Assembly: GCA_964509195.1 (NCBI GenBank)
Contig: CAZDWJ010000005.1
Span: 62,001-126,000 of the forward strand
Source: UBA4802 sp964509195
GTDB lineage: Bacteria > Spirochaetota > UBA4802 > UB4802
Direction of reading: 5' to 3'
DNA: 64,000 nucleotides
Position 1 is the stretch's first letter. Every line of letters begins with the position of its first letter. This document shows, piece after piece, positions 15,101 through 23,913 of the stretch. The position numbers were made by a program, and so were the translations under genes. The notes under the pieces were generated by a model, which saw only the letters and a program-made list of their open reading frames with translations, ran no database searches and was not told the DNA's origin.

Positions 15101-17188
15101 TTATGAACTGATAAATCCATGCACATCAATGATAAGGGCGATAGTTCCATCACCCAATATAGCAGCACCAGAGATTGCTTTGGAAGAAGTTATCTCTCTA
15201 TCTAAGCTTTTAATAACAATCTGTTGCTGGCCAATCAATTCATCAACCACAAATCCTAATGCTTTCCCCTGCGATTCAACTATCACAACAAGCCCATCCC
15301 ATGGATTTTCAATTGTAAGCGGTAGGTTAAACTCTTTGTGAAGCCGCAACAGTGGTACATATTCGCCTCTGACATGCACAACTTCGCCTTTATTTTCCAC
15401 TGTTTTGATATCTTTCATTGATGGTTTGATACTTTCAACAATAGAAAGAATTGGAATAATAAATGTTTCATGAGCTACTTTTACCAGCATCCCATCAATA
15501 ATTGCAAGTGTCAACGGCAGCTTAATAGTGAATGTTGTGCCTTTACCTGATTCTGATGCTATTTCAACACTTCCACGCAGGGCCTCAATAGTGGTCTTAA
15601 CAACATCAAGACCAACACCTCTGCCTGAAAGGTCGCCAATACTTTCCGCTGTGGAAAAACCCGGTGCAAAAAGCAAATCGTATATCTTTGCATCCGGTAT
15701 GTCATCATTTTTTCCAATCACTCCTGTTGCAATAGCTTTCTGTAACACCTTTTGTTTATCTATACCACAGCCATCATCGGAAACTTCAATGAATATATTA
15801 CCCTCCTGATGATATGCTTTTAGCATCACAGTACCTTCCCGCATTTTCCCTTTTGACTCCCTTTCTTCAGGAGACTCAATACCATGATCTATCGCATTAC
15901 GAATTAAATGCTTTAGCGGGTCACTGATGCGTTCAATGACCGTTTTATCAATTTCGGTATCACCCCCTGCTATTTCCAAATGAATAGTTTTCCCATGTGC
16001 CTTTGCAGTATCGCGTATAAAACGACGGTACTGCTCAAAAACTGGCCCAATTGGCACCATGCGTATGCGCATTAGGTGCTCCTGAAATTCACGGATGATA
16101 CGATCAACACCATATAATGCATTATTTAAACGATATGCCTTTTCATCTTCAATCTCTTCAGCAATACGTTTTACTCCAGAGAATCCAATAACCATCTCGC
16201 CCAGTAAATTCATAAGGCTATCAACTTTTTTAGCATCAACCCTGAGTGTAGAAGTGCTTATATGTTTCTTGATGGTCTCCTGCTCTTTCAAAGCCAGCGA
16301 AACATCATTTTCATCAATGTATCCCTTAGTAACAGCTATCTCCCCAACTTTTTTCTTTGTCTTTTCATGCACACTCAATACGTCTTCATATTCTTTTTCT
16401 GTCAGCATCCCTTTTGACAGTAATAGCTCTCCCAACTTTGGCACATCTTCAATAACAGGTTGAGCAACATAATTTTTTGTTACATCAGTGATAGTTATCG
16501 CGTTATCATCGCGAACAAAAATAAATACATCATCAAGAGCCTGCTCTTTGCTCTTTGTTTTGAGAATAACATCCCATGAAAGGTAACACCTTTCGGGATC
16601 AAGATCTTCAATAAGCGGTACATCATTACGATTGACACGCAACTCAGTGAAAATCCCTAGTGAAGACAAATCCTCCATTATGATAAGAGGATCAATACCG
16701 TATTTGAATATGTCATCCCTGAACTTGGCTTTTACTCTGAAAAAATTATACACGGGCTTAAGTTCTGAAGCTTTTTCTTCTTCAATGGTTTTTTCTTTCT
16801 CTTGCATTTGTAAAAGCGATTCAATATCAGCAATTTTTGATTTCAGCAAGTTAAACTTTTCTTCAGTCTTTAAAGCATCTTCATCAGAGTACAGGCGCAA
16901 TCTAATCACATCTATGCTTGCAAATACAATATCAGCCAGAAGGTCATTCATTGGCAAAACGCCATTACGCACCGAATCAAGTATATTTTCCAGGGCATGA
17001 GTAAACTGATACACATCCTCATACCCTGCCATCCCTGATCCACCTTTTAACGTATGAACATACCTGAATATGGAGTGTATTAGGTCAGTATTTTTGGTTT
17101 CCTCATAACGGACTATATCGTTTTCCAGGTTCTCCAGTAGCTCCTTAGTTTCAGCCAGGAACACCTGTTTTATGGCATCATCAGCCAT
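15101..17188 (-). CDS. cheA: CheA, chemotaxis histidine kinase
   Basis: CheA autophosphorylates and passes phosphate to CheY and CheB. Domains in order: HPt with phospho-His45 (RYVHTLKGGSGMAGY); a regulatory region at about 145-240; a pair of tandem motifs at 252-276 and 281-304 (LGELLLSKGMLTEKE and VGEIAVTKGYIDEND); a dimerisation helix pair; the ATPase with HLIRNAIDHGIES, SDDGCGID and GRGVGLDVV; and a C-terminal CheW-like domain (LLRLHKEF...LGFVVDELIGQQQIVIKSL). The tandem motifs resemble MshEN/GspE N-terminal repeats and are not part of the standard E. coli layout. The length is 695. GGAGG precedes the ATG, 28 bases after the MCP gene. Confidence 0.97.
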   Translation of the reverse strand: MADDAIKQVFLAETKELLENLENDIVRYEETKNTDLIHSIFRYVHTLKGGSGMAGYEDVYQFTHALENILDSVRNGVLPMNDLLADIVFASIDVIRLRLYSDEDALKTEEKFNLLKSKIADIESLLQMQEKEKTIEEEKASELKPVYNFFRVKAKFRDDIFKYGIDPLIIMEDLSSLGIFTELRVNRNDVPLIEDLDPERCYLSWDVILKTKSKEQALDDVFIFVRDDNAITITDVTKNYVAQPVIEDVPKLGELLLSKGMLTEKEYEDVLSVHEKTKKKVGEIAVTKGYIDENDVSLALKEQETIKKHISTSTLRVDAKKVDSLMNLLGEMVIGFSGVKRIAEEIEDEKAYRLNNALYGVDRIIREFQEHLMRIRMVPIGPVFEQYRRFIRDTAKAHGKTIHLEIAGGDTEIDKTVIERISDPLKHLIRNAIDHGIESPEERESKGKMREGTVMLKAYHQEGNIFIEVSDDGCGIDKQKVLQKAIATGVIGKNDDIPDAKIYDLLFAPGFSTAESIGDLSGRGVGLDVVKTTIEALRGSVEIASESGKGTTFTIKLPLTLAIIDGMLVKVAHETFIIPILSIVESIKPSMKDIKTVENKGEVVHVRGEYVPLLRLHKEFNLPLTIENPWDGLVVIVESQGKALGFVVDELIGQQQIVIKSLDREITSSKAISGAAILGDGTIALIIDVHGFISS

Positions 17189-17216
17189 CGGCTTTCCTCC
17201 AGATAAATGTTTTCAA

Positions 17217-19244
17217 TCAGAATTCTTCAAAACCTTCATCAATGAGCTTGCTATTTGGCTGTGCTTCTTTCTCCTTCTTCTCTTCTTTTGGTTTTGCTCT
17301 CTCAGGCTTACGGGTTGTTATCTTTTTCCCTGCATCTGCTGAGTGCAAATGCAACTCCCTGTGTTTTGCTCCGTATACCTTCTCACTGACTTCCTCACGT
17401 ATTACAAACCGCTCCATCATGGTTGCAAGCTCCTGCGCCTGATTTGCCATCTCCTCACTTGCACTTGCTATCTCTTCCACCAGCGCTGCATTCTGCTGTG
17501 TCACCGTATCTAAATCCGATACCGCCACATTTATCTGGCCTATGCCCTGCTTCTGCTCATCACTGGCTGTTGCTATCTCGGTAACTGTCTTATATAATTC
17601 CTGTATAGACTGCATTATCTCTTTCAGTGCTTCGCCACTCTTGTTCACAAGCGTTGTCCCTGTGTCTATCTTATCCAGTGAATCTCTGATAAGCTCGCCT
17701 ATCTCCTTTGCTGCACTGCCTGAACGCTGTGCTAAATTACGTACCTCACCAGCTACCACAGCAAAGCCCCTGCCCTGCTCACCTGCACGCGCTGCCTCAA
17801 CTGCAGCGTTGAGTGCCAGTAAATTCGTCTGGAACGATATCTCATTGATAAGCGTTATAATCTCGCCTATGCGTTTACTTGATGCATTAATCTCATTGAT
17901 TGCTACTACTGCATCATTGACAAGCTCATTGCCATTTTTTGCTAAATCACGTGTCTTCTGGGCTATATCGTTTGCCCGCGTTGCGTGCTCGGCATTTTGT
18001 TTTGTGGTTGCAGTTGCCTCTTCTATGGTTGCTGCTATCTCTTCAAGTGATGATGCCTGCTCTGATGTGCGCTGTGACAGGTTTTCATTGCTATTTGCTA
18101 TCTCATTGACTGCCTGTGTTAGATTGTTTACCGCTACCTTAACCCCTGCCACAAGACGCTCAAGGTTATCCATAGTATTATTAATAGCTTTAGCCATATC
18201 GCCAACTTCATCATTATATATTTTTCCTTCATAACGCATTGTAACATTACCGTTTGCAAGAGCACCTGCAATTTCTTTGAGACGTTCAAGTGGATTTAAC
18301 CGCTTTGCAATGATGTAGTAAATAGCAAATACTGTACCGGCTATCATAATAAGACCAAATAGCACCATAACAGCCTCCATCGAACGTGCAGCATCACTCA
18401 TATCCGACATAAACATGGTACTCATTACTATATAATTATAATCCTTATTACGAATACCTAGTATAATCTTTTCTTTACCCTGCCACTCATAATAAATTGC
18501 AGTCTTATCAGGGCTTTTTAACAATTCCTGTCCAAAATCAACTTTACTTAAATCCAGCTTTAATATCTGTTCTTTATCAGGATGTGCAAATGTCATTCCT
18601 TCAAGGTCTGCAATTAGAGAATATCCAGTTTTTCCAATATGAACATCTTTTACAAGCTTTTGGCTACACTTACCCAATTCAAGTTGCAAACCAAATAATC
18701 CAATAATCTTTCCCTCATGCTTTATGGGCACCTGTATCAGTATAACCGGCAGTCCCGTTACTGGTGACTTATTTGGTTTACTCAAACCAACCTTACCATC
18801 AAGTGCTTCATCAATTGCCTTTTCATAGCCTGCTGCTCTGTATTTTATACCCACAGCCTGCGGTGTACCTGCTGCCAATATCACCGGATCCCTTTCAGCT
18901 GTAGCTATAAAGATATTTTCATATAATTCTTTATGCTGATTAAGATAATTCTCCAGGTCTCTGGTTATTTGCCTGAAATCACCCGATAACAGGGCATCTT
19001 TAACTGTAACTTGTGAAGCATATAGTCTTGCTATCTGTGTATGATGCTCGAAATATTCTTTCATAGTTAAATTGATACTATCATTGACATTATAAATCTG
19101 ATTGATATATGACTTTTCCAGAGCATCATATGCAGCATTATATGAAATTATTATTAAAATAATAATTGCACTAGCTGCAATTCCTCCAACAACTGTTGCC
19201 AAAAACATCTTAATGCTGTTGAATTTCCCTTCAAATAGTTTCAT
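17217..19244 (-). CDS. methyl-accepting chemotaxis protein with Cache-type sensor
   Basis: A transmembrane receptor of 675 residues. TM1 is at about 13-36; a periplasmic Cache-like sensor reaches to about 285 (AAGTPQAVGIKYRAAGYEKA; HIGKTGYSLIADLEGMTFAH); TM2 is at about 288-310, followed by HAMP and the cytoplasmic signalling domain. The hairpin tip FQTNLLALNAAVEAARAGEQ is perfectly conserved. The C-terminus is a Lys/Glu-rich flexible linker ending in GFEEF, which fits the aromatic-x-x-aromatic pattern of CheR/CheB tether pentapeptides. GGGAGGT precedes the ATG. It opens the chemotaxis block, immediately ahead of cheA. The ligand is unknown; Cache domains often bind amino or organic acids. 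Confidence 0.95.
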   Translation of the reverse strand: MKLFEGKFNSIKMFLATVVGGIAASAIIILIIISYNAAYDALEKSYINQIYNVNDSINLTMKEYFEHHTQIARLYASQVTVKDALLSGDFRQITRDLENYLNQHKELYENIFIATAERDPVILAAGTPQAVGIKYRAAGYEKAIDEALDGKVGLSKPNKSPVTGLPVILIQVPIKHEGKIIGLFGLQLELGKCSQKLVKDVHIGKTGYSLIADLEGMTFAHPDKEQILKLDLSKVDFGQELLKSPDKTAIYYEWQGKEKIILGIRNKDYNYIVMSTMFMSDMSDAARSMEAVMVLFGLIMIAGTVFAIYYIIAKRLNPLERLKEIAGALANGNVTMRYEGKIYNDEVGDMAKAINNTMDNLERLVAGVKVAVNNLTQAVNEIANSNENLSQRTSEQASSLEEIAATIEEATATTKQNAEHATRANDIAQKTRDLAKNGNELVNDAVVAINEINASSKRIGEIITLINEISFQTNLLALNAAVEAARAGEQGRGFAVVAGEVRNLAQRSGSAAKEIGELIRDSLDKIDTGTTLVNKSGEALKEIMQSIQELYKTVTEIATASDEQKQGIGQINVAVSDLDTVTQQNAALVEEIASASEEMANQAQELATMMERFVIREEVSEKVYGAKHRELHLHSADAGKKITTRKPERAKPKEEKKEKEAQPNSKLIDEGFEEF

Positions 19245-19346
19245 ATATGACCTCCCAGTAATTATTAGCCATTGTATTATTCACGCTCAGTATAACAAAA
19301 ACCCGTGTTAAATAACATAACAAATGATAATTACAATAAAGTCAAA

Positions 19347-20327
19347 TTAATTTATATTTTTCTCTTCTAAAAAATAGATAGCGGCATCAAGCACATCCAT
19401 GTACACGCCATCAAAGCCTCCATATACAATTTTTCCTAAATAACTATCGCCAAACATTTCTTCATTGTCAGCTCCATACAGTATTGTATGCCACTGTATA
19501 TCCCAGTAACGAACTTTGTAATTGCCTTTCCAATCTGGATTTTCCTTTTCTAAAAACCAGGGCTTATTTTTTTTCCATTCAGCCTTCCAGTAATAGCGGT
19601 AATCCTCTGCCTCACCTACCGACATATACGCAATTACAAGACGGCGAGCACCATTTGGCTTTTTTTGTAACAACGCTACTTCACTTTTAGTAAGCAACTG
19701 TTCCCAGAAAAATGCATCCACAATTAACACATCATACCAGCTTGCCGATAGTGCCTGCAAAAACTCTTTTCTGCTTTTAAATTTTTCTGTATTTATTAAA
19801 TACAAAAAATTTTTAGCGTGCGATAGTTTGGTAACAGGCTCTTCATTTTTATTAAACATCCACTGTGGAATTATTGAACAGGCTCTGTTTGTTTGGAACG
19901 ATATGAATCCTTTCTTTGATGATTTCTCATATGAATCGCGTGCCTTTTCAGACGTTGCAGGATAATCAATAACCAGTACTGGCTTTTTATACTCTGAGAA
20001 TATTTTCAAATATGATAAAAAATACTGTGTGATTTTTTCAGGCGTTTTTACTCCATCTTTATTTTCATATCCATAAAAGAGCTCTTCAATGCCTGTTCCA
20101 TCCAATGCGTTGATATATTCTCTAGCTACTTTCCCTGTTGGTTTTCCGTTTACAGTAACAAGCTCAAGTGCATTCTGACCAATTACCAAAAAATGTGGAT
20201 TATGTTTTTTTGCTACTTTGCTTATTGAAATAACTAGCTCATGCATTTTTTGTACATAGTCTGCTTTTGCGTTACACAGGGATGCTGTTATTATTATAAT
20301 AAAAAATATAAAAAAGAACCACTTCAT
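19347..20327 (-). CDS. secreted GH114/TM1410-like protein, apparently circularly permuted
   Basis: The start at 20327 is chosen because GGAG precedes it and a signal peptide follows (MKWFFFIFFIIIITASLCNA); an in-frame GTG at 20369 is less likely. The C-terminal half (YDVLIVDAFF; RLVIAYMSVGEAEDYRYYW; GNYKVRYWDIQW; GGFDGVYMDVLDA) matches the N-terminal half of the endo-alpha-1,4-polygalactosaminidase/TM1410 family. The N-terminal half (KKHNPHFLVIGQNALEL; DGTGIEELFYGYENK; KKPVLVIDYPAT) matches what normally comes last. The order is swapped while the length (about 326) remains that of one TIM barrel. It is probably an exported glycan hydrolase. Function is predicted only. Confidence 0.8.
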   Translation of the reverse strand: MKWFFFIFFIIIITASLCNAKADYVQKMHELVISISKVAKKHNPHFLVIGQNALELVTVNGKPTGKVAREYINALDGTGIEELFYGYENKDGVKTPEKITQYFLSYLKIFSEYKKPVLVIDYPATSEKARDSYEKSSKKGFISFQTNRACSIIPQWMFNKNEEPVTKLSHAKNFLYLINTEKFKSRKEFLQALSASWYDVLIVDAFFWEQLLTKSEVALLQKKPNGARRLVIAYMSVGEAEDYRYYWKAEWKKNKPWFLEKENPDWKGNYKVRYWDIQWHTILYGADNEEMFGDSYLGKIVYGGFDGVYMDVLDAAIYFLEEKNIN

Positions 20328-20670
20328 ATTGTTATCTCCATAAAAATTAGATTTCATTTTTAACCTCACCCCAAGCTTCTTTGTTTAGGTAAAGAAAGGC
20401 GAGTTATTATTGCAGTTGTCTTAAAAAACCCTTTTGTTCATTACATTGTGCACAAAATTCCTGTTACACGATTGCACAACCGTGCACATTACCATGGGTC
20501 ATTGAAACATTATTGCACCAAAATAAGGAAGGATTATATGTGATAATGAATTTGTGGTCAAATAAAAAAGAATTTTTTGTTATATCAAGTCAGAAACAGA
20601 TTTAAGAATATATTTTAATGGTCTGGCGATCACTATCTTGAGCAGCTTTTGAAATATGATGCGTTTAAAG
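20328..20670. other. intergenic region without recognised gene
   Basis: It lies upstream of the GH114-like gene and downstream of the zinc-ribbon gene. It contains two GTGCAC palindromes (near 20449 and 20483) but no gene, RNA or clear promoter that I can support. A frame at 20580-20816 overlaps the zinc-ribbon gene and looks spurious. Confidence 0.4.
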
Positions 20671-20706
20671 AAAAAAATTACACACACGCTTACCACACTG
20701 GTAAGC
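20671..20706 (-). terminator. rho-independent terminator of the FmdB-type gene
   Basis: On the minus strand GCTTACCA and TGGTAAGC form a perfect 8-bp stem (20706-20699 with 20695-20688) with a three-base loop. A T-rich run (20677-20671) follows after about ten bases. Confidence 0.65.
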
Positions 20707-20716
20707 ACTATACCCT

Positions 20717-20899
20717 TCATCCGCCACCGGGTGCTGTGGAACAGGAATTTTTTACATTGCCACTTGCAAATACTGAAAATATTTTTTCGGTATTCATGGA
20801 ATGGCAATATGGACATTCAGGCGCTTTAGTATCACCCATTTTTCTGAGTTGGCTGAATGTTGTGTTGCAATCATTACATTTAAATTCATAGACTGGCAT
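20717..20899 (-). CDS. FmdB-family zinc-ribbon protein
   Basis: A 60-residue protein starting at MPVYEFKCNDC. Two CxxC knuckles (CNDC and CPYC) and the strand KIFSVFASG fit the FmdB/CxxC_CXXC_SSSS regulatory zinc-ribbon family. It ends in a glycine tail (STAPGGG). I start it at 20899 because the family begins MP.YeY.C; the frame extends five codons upstream. GAGG lies about ten bases before this start. These proteins are widespread and poorly understood, and a transcriptional or translational role is only suggested. It is monocistronic, with its own terminator. Confidence 0.85.
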   Translation of the reverse strand: MPVYEFKCNDCNTTFSQLRKMGDTKAPECPYCHSMNTEKIFSVFASGNVKNSCSTAPGGG

Positions 20900-21042
20900 A
20901 ATGCAAAACCTCATTAACTACTATCGTAATTACATTGTAACAAAAGAATTGCAGAATTAGTAATTTAATATATACTTAAATATTGGCAATTTCAATAAAA
21001 ACTTGTTTATTTCTTACACATCATTTGTTATTTTAAATAAAA

Positions 21043-21076
21043 CTATCGCAGGCGCTTTTATTACGTTGCACCTGCG
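21043..21076 (-). terminator. terminator carrying the GCGATAGTT word
   Basis: On the minus strand GCGC-type arms CGCAGGTGC (21076-21068) and GCGCCTGCG (21055-21047) pair with one G-T wobble across a 12-base loop. The T-rich run ATAGTTTTATTT follows. The 3' arm and tail contain the dispersed 9-mer GCGATAGTT, as uptake sequences do in some terminators. It serves the gene at 21122-22099. Confidence 0.65.
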
Positions 21077-21121
21077 ATTGGATAAGATTTAACGGTAATG
21101 CTATTACGATGTGAGGCTCAC

Positions 21122-22099
21122 TTATTTTTGCCGTGCAGCACCCTGATCTTTTGGATTCAGTGTTACCGTCTTTTTATTGTTTGCCTTTGTTCGTTCAGCT
21201 ATCAGATTGGTAGCATCAATGAAAGCTGTTACACTTGTTGCCTCAGTAATAGTAATATCCGGTACGGTAAAATTTACTTCACCATGCTTTAAATTACGCT
21301 TGGGATCAAATTCAGGCAATTTAGCTTCAACCACTTTATCACCTGCAGTAATACGTAGTATCACCGCTTTGTCACCGGTTTGTTTCCACAATGCATCAGG
21401 CATCCACCCTTTATCTTTATCTAATGTTACGACAATCCGATTACCCCGTGCCAGTGATATATCTTTCACTAGCAAATCGGGTTTATTTGCATCCTGTTCC
21501 CATAAGCTACGTTCAACTTCAAACATTTCTCCAGGAAAATCAATGAGTACTGTGCCTTCTATTTCAGAATTGTTCTCATTTTCCACAATCACAATATATT
21601 TTCCTTCCACTTCAAGGCGTTCTTTATCATCAATAACATGTTCTAACCGTGCATTGTTATTAATAAAGGCATTATCACTACCATAATACCACTTTGGCGG
21701 CTTATCCTTTTTGCCCAGAACTTTCTTTACATTATACTTCAGATTATCAAAGAGACTTTTTAAGTATTTGGCACGAAAAACAACGATTGAAGGCACGTAT
21801 TTATCTTCAAGTTTTATCCACTTATCCCACAGATCAGGTTCAACTTTGTCAAATGCTCTTACATCAACTAACGTTATACGCAATGGCGTTTTAGGATTTG
21901 CTTTTGTAACCTGCACATACACCCGCAATTTTCCAGGCCCAGTAACCTCCAGGGGATACAGCAGCGTAAACTCATCACCGGGTTTGCCAGGATATGCCTT
22001 AAATGTCTGGTAAATTAACCCCTTTTTCTCATCCATTGAGTAAGTCAGCGTTGTGATGATAAAAAGTACAATGACGACAAAAAAAACTTTACGCTTCAT
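21122..22099 (-). CDS. secreted protein with CARDB-like C-terminal domain, function unknown
   Basis: The 325-residue product begins with a signal peptide (MKRKVFFVVIVLFIITTLTY). The N-terminal part is beta-rich (GPGKLRVYVQVTKANPKTPL). A middle basic helix region follows. The last 120 residues (KPDLLVKDISLARGNRIVVT; then an end block ATNLIAERTKANNKKTVTLN) resemble a CARDB-type Ig-like adhesion domain, in which an NN.K..T strand closes the fold. It is probably periplasmic or surface-exposed. TGGAGG precedes the ATG. It is monocistronic, with a terminator at 21043-21076. I do not recognise the full-length family. Confidence 0.75.
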   Translation of the reverse strand: MKRKVFFVVIVLFIITTLTYSMDEKKGLIYQTFKAYPGKPGDEFTLLYPLEVTGPGKLRVYVQVTKANPKTPLRITLVDVRAFDKVEPDLWDKWIKLEDKYVPSIVVFRAKYLKSLFDNLKYNVKKVLGKKDKPPKWYYGSDNAFINNNARLEHVIDDKERLEVEGKYIVIVENENNSEIEGTVLIDFPGEMFEVERSLWEQDANKPDLLVKDISLARGNRIVVTLDKDKGWMPDALWKQTGDKAVILRITAGDKVVEAKLPEFDPKRNLKHGEVNFTVPDITITEATSVTAFIDATNLIAERTKANNKKTVTLNPKDQGAARQK

Positions 22100-22197
22100 A
22101 TAACCTCCATTGTATATTATGATATATTGTAATATGTCATATAGTACATCAGTTTAAGGCTAAAAAGTCAAATAAAAACCAAATACGGGAGGGAACA

Positions 22198-22989
22198 ATG
22201 AACTTACACCTCAAAGGCAAGGTAGCAGTAATCACAGCTGCAAGCAAAGGCTTGGGAAAGGCTGTTGCACTTGAATTATCAAAAGAAGGAGCTGCATGTA
22301 TTATATGCTCGCGCGATAGTAACCAGTTACATAAAACTGCAGATGAAATAATGGCTTCAACTGCTAATACAGTCATTGCACTTACGTGCGACGTAACCAA
22401 CCCTGAAGATATTGCAAAACTTAAAGATGCAGTGCTCTCGCATTATGACACAGTTGACATACTGTTTACCAACGCAGGTGGTCCGCCTGCAGGTTATATC
22501 AATAATTTTTCTCCGCAAGATTATGAAAAAGCAGTTTCATTAAATCTGATGAGTACTATTAACCTGGTGTATGCATTTCTCCCTGTTATGCAAACGCACA
22601 ACTACGGACGTATCATTGCATCAACATCAATAACAGTAAAACAGCCACTTGATAATTTAGTGTTATCAAATGTTTCACGTGCTGGGATTATTGCATTTAT
22701 AAAAAGTATTGCAAATCAGTATGGAATATACAACATTACCGCTAATGCTGTTGCTCCCGGTTATATCCTAACAGATCGTTTAAAAAGCCTCATTGAGCTA
22801 AAAGCGCAACAAGAGCATATCCCCTATGAAAAAGCTTTAGAAGCTTTTGCAGAGCAAATACCACTTAAGCGTATAGGAACACCTGATGAATTTGCCTCTC
22901 TTGTAGCATTTTTGGCTTCGGATAGGGCTGGATACATCAATGGACAAACTATACTCATTGATGGTGGAATGTATAAAGGGCTTATGTAA
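22198..22989 (+). CDS. SDR-family oxidoreductase (FabG-like) lacking the usual Tyr-Lys pair
   Basis: This 263-residue protein has the SDR cofactor motif TAASKGLG (residues 13-20), NAGG at 92-95, the substrate-loop motif NAVAPGYILTDRL and the end block GYINGQTILIDGG. The catalytic YxxxK is absent: the region reads SITVKQPLDNLVLSNVSRAG, placing Ser157 and Arg161 where Tyr and Lys should be. A subgroup of FabG-like SDRs with LSN..R in this place is known, so this is not a sequencing error. Its reaction is uncertain and may differ from ordinary ketoreductases. It stands alone; GGGAGGG precedes the ATG. Confidence 0.9.
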   Translation: MNLHLKGKVAVITAASKGLGKAVALELSKEGAACIICSRDSNQLHKTADEIMASTANTVIALTCDVTNPEDIAKLKDAVLSHYDTVDILFTNAGGPPAGYINNFSPQDYEKAVSLNLMSTINLVYAFLPVMQTHNYGRIIASTSITVKQPLDNLVLSNVSRAGIIAFIKSIANQYGIYNITANAVAPGYILTDRLKSLIELKAQQEHIPYEKALEAFAEQIPLKRIGTPDEFASLVAFLASDRAGYINGQTILIDGGMYKGLM

Positions 22990-23141
22990 TTTAAGGAAAC
23001 TTCTTAAAAACTAATTTACTGGATGTTCATTTATGGACACATCTATAGATTAAAAGGCTTTCTTCTGTTGTATTTAAAGCATGAAAGGGATTTTTAATGT
23101 GCCTATAAATACTCAATGTCAGGGCCAATATAAAGTAGATA

Positions 23142-23912
23142 TTATAGTTCTAAAATAATCCCAACCGGGCAATGATCTGAGCCTTCCACTGTAGCAAGGA
23201 TAAATGCATCCTTGACATGTGGAATAAGATCGTTACTTACAAAGAAATAATCAATGCGCCATCCAATGTTTCGCTCACGTGCTTTTGTTTTGTAATCCCA
23301 CCACGAGTAGTGCCCACCTTCTTTTACAAACAGACGAAATGTATCAGTATATCCATGTGCAATAAATCTATCTATCCACGCGCGCTCTTGCGGCAAAAAT
23401 CCTGATACATTTTCATTTTCTTTGGGGCGTGCCAGGTCAATCTCAGCATGTGCGGTATTCACATCGCCGCATAGTACAATGCTTTTTCCTTTTTTGCGCA
23501 CTTTTTCAGCATGTTCTAAAAACGCATCATAAAAGTCCATTTTATACTGCAATCGTTCCTTTGATGCTTTGCCATTGGGGAAATATATGTTGTAGAGTAC
23601 AAATGCATCATAGTACGCAATCAAAATTCGCCCCTCTGTATCAAAACGCTCTATACCAAACCCTGTTTCAATTTTTTCTGGCTTTACTTTTGAATACAAT
23701 GCAACACCGCTGTATCCTTTTTTTTCTGCTTCAACAAAATACGCATTGTATCCTTCAACATTTTTAAGCTCATTGGGGAATTGATCTGCTGTGGCTTTTG
23801 TTTCCTGCAGGCATAGGATATTTGGCTTTTCAGAAACAAACCACTGGTAAAAGCCTTTCTTATATACAGCCCGTATCCCATTTACATTCCATGACAGAAG
23901 TTTTAATTTCAT
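23142..23912 (-). CDS. xth: exodeoxyribonuclease III (AP endonuclease)
   Basis: ExoIII-type enzymes cut at abasic sites and digest DNA 3'-5' in base-excision repair. The family blocks are all present: KLLSWNVNGIRAVYKKGF, LCLQETKA (metal-binding Glu), GYSGVALYSK, VLYNIYFPNG, VLCGDVNTAH, WIDRF, YSWWDYKTKARERNIGWRID and GSDHCPVGI (catalytic Asp-His). I start it at 23912 (MKLKLLSWN), immediately after the stop of the MFS gene; four extra codons upstream are possible. The size is normal at about 256 residues. It is cotranscribed with the MFS and M23 genes. Confidence 0.96.
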   Translation of the reverse strand: MKLKLLSWNVNGIRAVYKKGFYQWFVSEKPNILCLQETKATADQFPNELKNVEGYNAYFVEAEKKGYSGVALYSKVKPEKIETGFGIERFDTEGRILIAYYDAFVLYNIYFPNGKASKERLQYKMDFYDAFLEHAEKVRKKGKSIVLCGDVNTAHAEIDLARPKENENVSGFLPQERAWIDRFIAHGYTDTFRLFVKEGGHYSWWDYKTKARERNIGWRIDYFFVSNDLIPHVKDAFILATVEGSDHCPVGIILEL

Positions 23913-23913
23913 T

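Noticed and set aside
17542..18234. Plus-strand 230-codon frame opposite the MCP gene
   Set aside because: It is an antisense shadow of the conserved MCP signalling domain, Ser/Ala-rich without a ribosome binding site.
20580..20816. Minus-strand 78-codon hydrophobic frame
   Set aside because: It overlaps the well-supported FmdB zinc-ribbon gene in another frame, crosses its terminator and has no motif.
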